DNA from: Treponema sp.
GTDB lineage: Bacteria; Spirochaetota; Spirochaetia; Treponematales; Breznakiellaceae
Length of the DNA stretch: 10,817 nt
Reading direction: 5' to 3'
NCBI GenBank assembly: GCA_009786675.1
Contig: WQRP01000054.1
Location: forward strand, 1-10,817
In this document: positions 5,787 through 10,817 of the stretch, in pieces
Layout of the letters: each line of letters opens with the position of its first letter
Position numbering within the stretch: the stretch's first letter is position 1
The notes under the pieces: model-generated
The model's input: only the letters and a program-made list of their open reading frames with translations
Databases searched by the model: none
What the model was told of the DNA's origin: nothing
Made by a program: the position numbers and the translations under genes

Positions 5787-6648
5787 GAAAACGATGCTGT
5801 TTGATTTCGTTTTTGCGCTCAAGCGGATAAAGGTGTTTGCACTCGTCGGGGAAAGCGGTACGGGAAAGAGTTTCCGCGCGAAGCTGGTGGCGCACAAATA
5901 CGGCATCGAATACATCATTGACGACGGGCTTTTGATCAGGGACAACCGGATAATAGCGGGGAATTCGGCCAAGAAGGAAAAATCGTTCCTGGCGGCGGTA
6001 AAGGTGGCCCTGTTCGACGAGAAGCTCCACCGCGACGAGATTGCCCGCAAGCTCCAGAGCGAAAAGATACGAAAGATTTTGCTGCTGGGCACGTCGGAAA
6101 AAATGGTGCGGAAGATAGCGGCCAGGCTGCAGATTCCCCCGCCTAAGAAAATAATCAAAATCGAGGACGTCGCCACCCAGGACGAGATCGACAAGGCCAT
6201 AAGAACCCGCCGCATCGAGGGCAAGCACGTAATACCCGTGCCGGCCATCGAGGTCAAGCGCAATTACCCCACTATCTTTCACAACGCGCTTCGTATCTTT
6301 ATGGGGCACAGCGAGGCGGGAATAGGCCCCACGCCGGGCGTCCACGAGAAGTCCGTGGTGCGGCCATCGTATTCCAAACGCGGCAGGGTGATTATCTCCG
6401 AGGCCGCGCTAAGCCAGATGGTAATCCACTGCGTGGACGAGTACAACCAGAACATACGCATAAAAAAAATCCTTGTGCGGAACACCGAGATAGGGTACAA
6501 TTTGGCAATCACCATTGACGTTCCCTACGGTACCCAGCTTGGGGGAAACATCCACGAACTTCAGCAGTACGTCATTGACAACATCGAAAGGTACACCGGC
6601 ATCCTAATCGAGGAAGTAAACATTATTATCGACAAAATAATCCAGTAG
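5785..6648 (+). CDS. P-loop NTPase fused to an Asp23/Gls24-like domain
   Basis: A 287-residue cytoplasmic protein of two parts. The N-terminal part begins with a hydrophobic strand and a Walker A motif GESGTGKS (22-29). IIDDGLLI (44-51), an Ala/Lys-rich helix, ILLLGTS (98-104) and KHVIPVP (147-153) follow, which I take as conserved positions of an uncharacterised P-loop family. The C-terminal part (about 190-285) resembles the Asp23/Gls24 domain PF03780, with the pattern GRVIISEAAL, NLAITIDVPYGTQL and a last helix-strand ending GILIEEVNIIIDKI. Asp23-like proteins occur in cell-envelope stress in Gram-positives. Here the domain is tied to a nucleotide switch; function is unknown. The start is ATG at 5785 or ATG at 5794; neither has a Shine-Dalgarno sequence, unlike the neighbours. 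It is separated from the exported TPR gene by 12 bases and probably co-transcribed. Confidence 0.8.
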   Translation: MKTMLFDFVFALKRIKVFALVGESGTGKSFRAKLVAHKYGIEYIIDDGLLIRDNRIIAGNSAKKEKSFLAAVKVALFDEKLHRDEIARKLQSEKIRKILLLGTSEKMVRKIAARLQIPPPKKIIKIEDVATQDEIDKAIRTRRIEGKHVIPVPAIEVKRNYPTIFHNALRIFMGHSEAGIGPTPGVHEKSVVRPSYSKRGRVIISEAALSQMVIHCVDEYNQNIRIKKILVRNTEIGYNLAITIDVPYGTQLGGNIHELQQYVIDNIERYTGILIEEVNIIIDKIIQ

Positions 6649-6660
6649 GAGGGGACAGAC

Positions 6661-7851
6661 ATGGGTTTTGCCAACCGGCGTTTTATCGGGTGGTTTTTGT
6701 TTCTCGCGGGCGCGGTTCTCCCGCATACCGCCTTCGCCAACCCGGAGGGCGAGGCGGGGTTCCAGGTGTTCCGAACGGAGCATTTCGAGATACGCGCGCT
6801 TCCGGAGGACGCCATGGTCCTGGCCGCGCAGATGGAGGGAAGGTTCGCCGCGTACAACCGGGTGTTTCGTTTTAACCCGGGGACGCTCGCCGGCCCCCTA
6901 AGGATAAGAGCCTTTCGGGACGGGGAACAGTACGAAAGCTACGTCGCCGCCCGCATCGAGGGGGGGGTTCCCCCGGGGGCGGTGTACCTGCATTTCGCCC
7001 AGCCGGAAATGCGGGAGCTGGTTATCCACCTGGGAAACGAGGCGGAGACCCTGCCCTTCCAGGCCTTTATCCAGTTTCTGCGGGCCTTCGTTCCCAACCC
7101 CCCGGTCTGGATACGGGACGGCTTCGGGGTGCATTTCGCCACTCTGGGCTTTGACGCGGAAGGGCGGCCGGTGCACGCGGAAAACCTTGCCTGGCTCGAC
7201 GCGGTAAAGGCCACGCGGGAACTGCCCACGCCGGAGGCGATAATGCGGACGCTTGCGCCCGAGACGGTGGAAAATTTCCCCGGGCTGGCCTGGTCCCTCG
7301 TGTCGTTTTTTCTTAACTCCGGCAACGACAATTACCTTCGCAGCCTTACGGAAGGCTTTATGGTGCTGTCCTACGCCAATACGGCGGAGGAAAACGCCGC
7401 GGCGGTTTTCAACCGGATAGCCATGTGGAACGACATGGGCGCCATGGCGAGGGACCACCTGCTGTACCTTGGCTCGCGCGACTCGTTTGTCGGGCTGATC
7501 GCGGAAGGCCAGGCCGCCTACATCGGGGGAAGACCGGCGGAGGCGGAGGCGATCTTCCGGCGGGCGCTTGGGATACGGAATGACCATTACGCGGCCTGGT
7601 ATTACCTTGGCCTTCTGGCGTACAACGCCGGCGACACCGAGACCGCCGAGCGGTACTACCGCATCGCGCTTGGGTTCGGCGCGGACAACGCGTCGATACT
7701 GTACGCCCTGGCCCTGAACGCCGCGACCGCCGGCAGAACGGCCGAGGCGATCGAACTGTTGCGCCAAACCGCCGAGCTGGATCCGGGGCGTTTCGCCGAA
7801 AGAGCCTCGATCCTGATCCTCCGGCTGGACGGCATAAGGGAAAGGCAATGA
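6661..7851 (+). CDS. Exported TPR protein with decayed peptidase-like domain
   Basis: A 396-residue protein with a signal peptide: MGFANRR, a hydrophobic core at 8-20 and an AFA cleavage site before Asn27, suggesting a periplasmic location. There is no lipobox cysteine. Residues about 35-215 look like the peptidase-MA/DUF1570-type gluzincin fold (FRTEHFEIRA at the start, NPPVWIRDGFGVHF at 146-159). The zinc motif HExxH is not present: the helix before NPPVW reads FQAFIQFL, and the expected W-x-x-E-G is WIRDG. Residues 277-310, 311-344 and 345-378 are three exact-length TPR units, including WYYLGLLAYNAGDTETAERYY. It is thus probably a scaffold and not a protease. The start is ATG at 6661, preceded by the strong ribosome site AGGAGGGG. 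Its TGA overlaps the kinase ATG (ATGA). The peptidase-like assignment is tentative; signal peptide and TPRs are clear. Confidence 0.75.
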   Translation: MGFANRRFIGWFLFLAGAVLPHTAFANPEGEAGFQVFRTEHFEIRALPEDAMVLAAQMEGRFAAYNRVFRFNPGTLAGPLRIRAFRDGEQYESYVAARIEGGVPPGAVYLHFAQPEMRELVIHLGNEAETLPFQAFIQFLRAFVPNPPVWIRDGFGVHFATLGFDAEGRPVHAENLAWLDAVKATRELPTPEAIMRTLAPETVENFPGLAWSLVSFFLNSGNDNYLRSLTEGFMVLSYANTAEENAAAVFNRIAMWNDMGAMARDHLLYLGSRDSFVGLIAEGQAAYIGGRPAEAEAIFRRALGIRNDHYAAWYYLGLLAYNAGDTETAERYYRIALGFGADNASILYALALNAATAGRTAEAIELLRQTAELDPGRFAERASILILRLDGIRERQ

Positions 7852-9521
7852 GCGAAATCCAGGTGCGCCACGCGGGCGGCGCCAACGGAAAGGAAAAAAC
7901 CCTGAGCCTTCCCTACGGCACCGTAGCCGACACCCTGCTTTCAGACCTGGGCATCGACGAAACCACGACCGTGGCGCTCAGGGTGAACAACGAGATCCGC
8001 CCGCTAAAAACCAGGCTCGCGGTCAACGCCACCCTGGAACCGGTGCGCCTGGAATCGCCGGAGGGCACGATGATTTACCGCCGCTCGCTTTCCTTTCTAC
8101 TCGCGATTGCGGCGCGAAAGCTTTTCCCGGATCGCGGACTCTACGTGGGGCATTCCCTGGGAAGCAGCTACTACTACACGTTCAATTCCGGCAAGCCGCC
8201 CACTAAAAGCGAGGTCGCCGCGCTGCAGGACGAGATGCTGGCCCTTGTGCGGAAAGACCTTCCCGTTACGTTCAAGTACCTTGCCTACGAGGAAGCCTGC
8301 GAGATGTTCGCCAGAAACCGGCAAACCGACACGGCGCTGCTTCTGGAGCGTCACAGCAGCTCGCGGATAAAGGTGAACGAGTGCAGGGGCTTCCTGGACA
8401 TTTACGTCGAGCCGCTCGTGCCGCGCACCGGCTTTCTTTCCGTCTTCGCCCTTATGCCCTACAAGGAAGGCTTCCTGTTGCGCTTCCCGGGCAGCGGCAA
8501 GGGGATGAGCCTTGGCGACTTCGTGGACGAGCCCAAGATCTTCGACGTTTACAGCGAGTACAAAAAATGGGGGCGCATAGTCGGCGTGCGGGTCGTGGGG
8601 GAGCTTAACTCCATGGCGGCAGGCAGAACCGTGCGCGACTACATACGAATCGCCGAGGCGCACCAGGCCCGCAAAATCGCGGAAATCGCCGAACGGGTTT
8701 ACGACAAAAAGGAAACGGTAAAAACCGTGCTGCTTGCCGGCCCGTCCAGTTCCGGCAAAACCACGACGGCGAAAAGACTGTCAATAGAACTGATGGTACT
8801 TGGCATCAGACCCATTGCCATAAACCTTGACAGCTATTACGTGGGAAAGGACAAGACGCCCCTCAACGAAAAGGGCGAGCCCGACTACGAGTGCCTGGAG
8901 GCGCTCGACGTCCCCTACCTGAACGAGCAACTGCAGGACATTTACAGCGGCAAGGAAATAAGCCTGCCGGTCTATGACTTCAAAACCGGAAAAAGCGAAA
9001 AGTCCGGCGGCCAGAAAATCCGGACGGGACGGCGCACCGTGCTGATAATCGAGGGCATACACGCGCTTAACGACGCGCTTACCCCAAGCATACCCAGGGA
9101 CAGCAAGTTCAAGCTGTACGTTTCGGCCCTGTCGCAGCTTAACCTTGACGACCACAACCGCATCCCGACCAGCGACAACCGCCTGCTTCGGCGCATGGTT
9201 AGGGACTCGCAGTTTCGCGGAAAGGATGCCCGGTTTACCATTGGGATGTGGCCGGACGTAAGGGCCGGGGAACGCAAGTATATCTTCCCTTTCCAGAACA
9301 CCGCGGACGTGGCCTTTAATTCCGCGCTGGACTACGAGCTTTCCGTGCTAAAGTACTACGCCGAGCCGCTCTTGCGGGCGGTAAAGCCAGGCCATCGCGA
9401 ATACGCCGAGTCGTCCCGGTTGCTTTCGTTTCTGGAAAACTTTACGCCGATACCGCCGCAACACGTGCCTGGGACAAGCCTTTTACGGGAGTTTATCGGG
9501 GACAGCGAGTTTAAGTATTAG
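7848..9521 (+). CDS. Nucleoside (uridine) kinase with TGS and ThrRS-like SAD domains
   Basis: A 557-residue cytoplasmic fusion. Residues about 1-72 resemble a TGS domain (EKTLSLPYGTVADTLL). Residues about 76-260 resemble the second additional domain of threonyl-tRNA synthetase: YRRSLSFLLAIAARKLFP, then GHSLGSSYYYTF. Residues about 290-500 are a uridine-kinase-like NMP/nucleoside kinase: Walker A GPSSSGKTT at 298-306, LDSYY at 327-331 (Asp328 the likely catalytic base), and IIEGIHALN at 400-408. The kinase would phosphorylate uridine or a related nucleoside with a nucleoside triphosphate. The same architecture is known in Thermotoga and many anaerobes. The two histidines of the ThrRS editing motif (HxxxH) are Arg79 and Phe83 here, so the SAD probably binds and does not hydrolyse. 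The start is ATG at 7848 (ATGA overlap). It is the last gene of the operon, convergent with fliJ seven bases away. Confidence 0.92.
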   Translation: MSEIQVRHAGGANGKEKTLSLPYGTVADTLLSDLGIDETTTVALRVNNEIRPLKTRLAVNATLEPVRLESPEGTMIYRRSLSFLLAIAARKLFPDRGLYVGHSLGSSYYYTFNSGKPPTKSEVAALQDEMLALVRKDLPVTFKYLAYEEACEMFARNRQTDTALLLERHSSSRIKVNECRGFLDIYVEPLVPRTGFLSVFALMPYKEGFLLRFPGSGKGMSLGDFVDEPKIFDVYSEYKKWGRIVGVRVVGELNSMAAGRTVRDYIRIAEAHQARKIAEIAERVYDKKETVKTVLLAGPSSSGKTTTAKRLSIELMVLGIRPIAINLDSYYVGKDKTPLNEKGEPDYECLEALDVPYLNEQLQDIYSGKEISLPVYDFKTGKSEKSGGQKIRTGRRTVLIIEGIHALNDALTPSIPRDSKFKLYVSALSQLNLDDHNRIPTSDNRLLRRMVRDSQFRGKDARFTIGMWPDVRAGERKYIFPFQNTADVAFNSALDYELSVLKYYAEPLLRAVKPGHREYAESSRLLSFLENFTPIPPQHVPGTSLLREFIGDSEFKY

Positions 9522-9528
9522 CTAGGCA

Positions 9529-9972
9529 CTAGAGGCGTTTTGCCCGCCACAGATCGTCCAGCTCGCGGGTTTGGACGGCGAACATTTCCTTGCGATATTC
9601 GCCCTCGCGCTTTTCCTTTAGCTTTTCCATAACCTTTAGCTGGCGGGAAGCCTCTATGTACAGGTTCCGTTTTTCCTCGACGACAAGCTGTGCCCTGGCC
9701 GCCTCTTCCATAAGGCGTTCCGCTTCCTGTTCCAGGCGCTGTATGTAACCGTCCCAGGCAAACATGGAAACGGCACCGCTCCCGCCCCCTGTCACCGCAA
9801 TCCCCGAGAAACGCTCCCTGCCCGCGTTAAGCTGTGCGGCGGCGTTTTGCTTTATCTTGTTTTCAATTTCGGTAAGAACGCCAATGGCCTTGCCAAGTTC
9901 AATTTTGGCTTCCTCTTCGCGGTACTGGCGTAGCTCCAATACCTTTTCGAGGTTAAACCTGAACCTTTTCAT
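9529..9972 (-). CDS. fliJ: Flagellar export protein FliJ
   Basis: A 147-residue protein, the length of enterobacterial FliJ, predicted to be almost wholly alpha-helical coiled coil. It starts MKRFRFNLEKVLELRQYREEEAKIEL in two blocks (F-x-F-x-LEKVLELR and E-x-x-A-x-x-EL), the family signature. A Gly/Ser-rich loop at about 60-68 (VTGGGSGAV) breaks two long charged helices. FliJ acts in the cytoplasm with FliI and FliH in the flagellar type III export gate, coupling ATP hydrolysis to FlhA. Its ATG overlaps the fliI TGA as ATGA, the common fliI-fliJ order, so translation is coupled. The ribosome site would lie inside fliI. The stop is only 7 bases from the kinase stop on the other strand and no hairpin separates them, so the two transcripts must overlap. 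Confidence 0.88.
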   Translation of the reverse strand: MKRFRFNLEKVLELRQYREEEAKIELGKAIGVLTEIENKIKQNAAAQLNAGRERFSGIAVTGGGSGAVSMFAWDGYIQRLEQEAERLMEEAARAQLVVEEKRNLYIEASRQLKVMEKLKEKREGEYRKEMFAVQTRELDDLWRAKRL

Positions 9973-10817
9973 TTGCCCCGCTGGTTAAGCCCGGCAAACA
10001 GGGAGGCGACGGTATTGGCGACAGAAGGATCCACGCCCCCAGCCTTGCCAAACGCGGCACCTGGAACCGTGTTCGGAGCCACACCCGCCTGCGTGTCACC
10101 ACCAGCCAAGCGACCGTCCGGAAACTCGCCGGACGAAACAGGAACGCCGGATATCCTTTCCATCATCGCCAGGGTGTTTTCCAGCGACGATCGCTCGTCA
10201 ACTTCCTGAACAAGAAATTCGTCTATGGCCCGATGCTTAGCAATGGCATCGTCAATAAGCGAATTCGATCCCGCCTGATACGCGCCCACATTTATAAGGT
10301 CTTCGGCCTCGGCATACACCGCCATGCTCCGACGTATGGAAGCCGCCGCCTTCATTACCGAAGGCCCTGACACGGCAGGCGCAAGACGGGAAACGCTTTG
10401 CAGCACGTCTATCGCCGGATAATGATAGGCTTGGGCAAGGCGGCGCGAAAGCACGATATGGCCGTCCAGAATACCACGCACGGTGTCCGCCACAGGTTCG
10501 TCCATGTCGTCGCCGTCAACCAGAATCGTGTAAAACCCGGTAATACTGCCAACGTCGGAAGTACCGGAACGTTCAAGCAACTTTGGCATGGAATCAAACA
10601 TGCTTGGCGTATAGCCCCTGGTCGCCGGCGGCTCACCTGCGGCAAGGCCGATTTCCCGCTGGGCACGGGCAAAACGGGTAACCGAATCAAAAAGCAGCAT
10701 AACGTCCAGGCCTTGGTCGCGAAAAAATTCGGCAACGGCGGTTGCGACATAGGCACCCCGCAGACGGGACAGGGGCGGGGAATTAGAAGGTGTTACGATA
10801 ATTACACTGCGGGCAAG
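9969..10817 (-). CDS. fliI: Flagellum-specific ATP synthase FliI, C-terminal part
   Basis: The frame is open to the window edge, giving the last 282 residues; the N-terminal domain and Walker A motif lie outside. In order from the edge: PPLSRLRGAYVATAVAEFFR, Walker B-like VMLLFDS, VTRFARAQREIGLAAGEPP, TRGYTPS, LLERSG, GSITGFYTILVDGDDMDEPVADTVRGILDGHIVLSRRLA in blocks, then the helical C-terminal domain. These are diagnostic of the FliI/YscN type III export ATPase, which unfolds and releases export substrates at the inner face of the flagellar base. After the usual end near MMERISG there are about 58 extra residues rich in Gly, Ala and Pro, ending in a short helix (SVANTVASLFAGLNQ). It heads fliJ in a flagellar operon that presumably has fliH upstream. 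Confidence 0.97.
   Translation of the reverse strand, partial: LARSVIIVTPSNSPPLSRLRGAYVATAVAEFFRDQGLDVMLLFDSVTRFARAQREIGLAAGEPPATRGYTPSMFDSMPKLLERSGTSDVGSITGFYTILVDGDDMDEPVADTVRGILDGHIVLSRRLAQAYHYPAIDVLQSVSRLAPAVSGPSVMKAAASIRRSMAVYAEAEDLINVGAYQAGSNSLIDDAIAKHRAIDEFLVQEVDERSSLENTLAMMERISGVPVSSGEFPDGRLAGGDTQAGVAPNTVPGAAFGKAGGVDPSVANTVASLFAGLNQRGK

Noticed and set aside
6960..6967. G8 homopolymer inside the exported TPR gene, next to a C5G5 run
   Set aside because: A possible slippage site or sequencing-error spot, but the frame is intact on both sides and the tract is short for a contingency locus.

Overview
The window most likely comes from a spirochaete, probably a Treponema-like gut or environmental species. 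This is inferred from gene content: a flagellar fliI-fliJ pair, a TGS/uridine-kinase fusion, a YmdB-family protein beside TPR proteins, a KduI/KduD uronate pair, and a lipoprotein joining an MBG-like domain to tandem Asp-box-like repeats, a style I associate with gut treponemes. The DNA is mostly GC-rich. The stretch from about 1.4 to 2.55 kb looks more mixed and carries accessory features. No rRNA, tRNA, CRISPR array or insertion sequence was seen.

Left part (1-2542). The last 25 codons of lepA (EF-4) end at 78. A perfect 13-bp hairpin separates them from a convergent gene for a lipoprotein with a predicted seven-bladed propeller (158-1390, minus). Upstream of that gene are 527 bases without a confident gene. 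They hold three small GC hairpins, candidate promoters and an uninterrupted (GT)28 tract, which is rare in bacteria. A compact toxin-antitoxin pair follows (1918-2461, plus): a RelE-like toxin of the PF06296 type, and an overlapping 55-residue antitoxin that has the family's N-terminal region but no visible helix-turn-helix.

Middle left (2543-4208, minus). kduI and kduD form a two-gene operon turning 4-deoxy-5-keto-uronate, from unsaturated uronic acids, into 2-keto-3-deoxygluconate. This suggests a plant-polysaccharide or glycosaminoglycan diet. KduI keeps all four expected metal ligands.

Middle right (4358-9521, plus). Five tightly packed genes read as one operon: a TPR protein, a YmdB-like protein that has lost most of its metal ligands, a P-loop NTPase fused to an Asp23-like domain, an exported TPR protein with a decayed peptidase-like centre, and a TGS/SAD/uridine-kinase fusion. 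Two ATGA overlaps and one 12-base gap join them. The third gene has no Shine-Dalgarno sequence and a TATAAT box overlapping its first ATG, so it may have its own promoter and a leaderless start. This operon is the best candidate for an undescribed module: several members keep a recognisable fold but lack the residues needed for the textbook reaction.

Right end (9529-10817, minus). fliJ and the C-terminal two thirds of fliI, overlapping by ATGA, belong to a flagellar export operon that continues beyond the window. fliJ is convergent with the kinase gene across only 7 bases.
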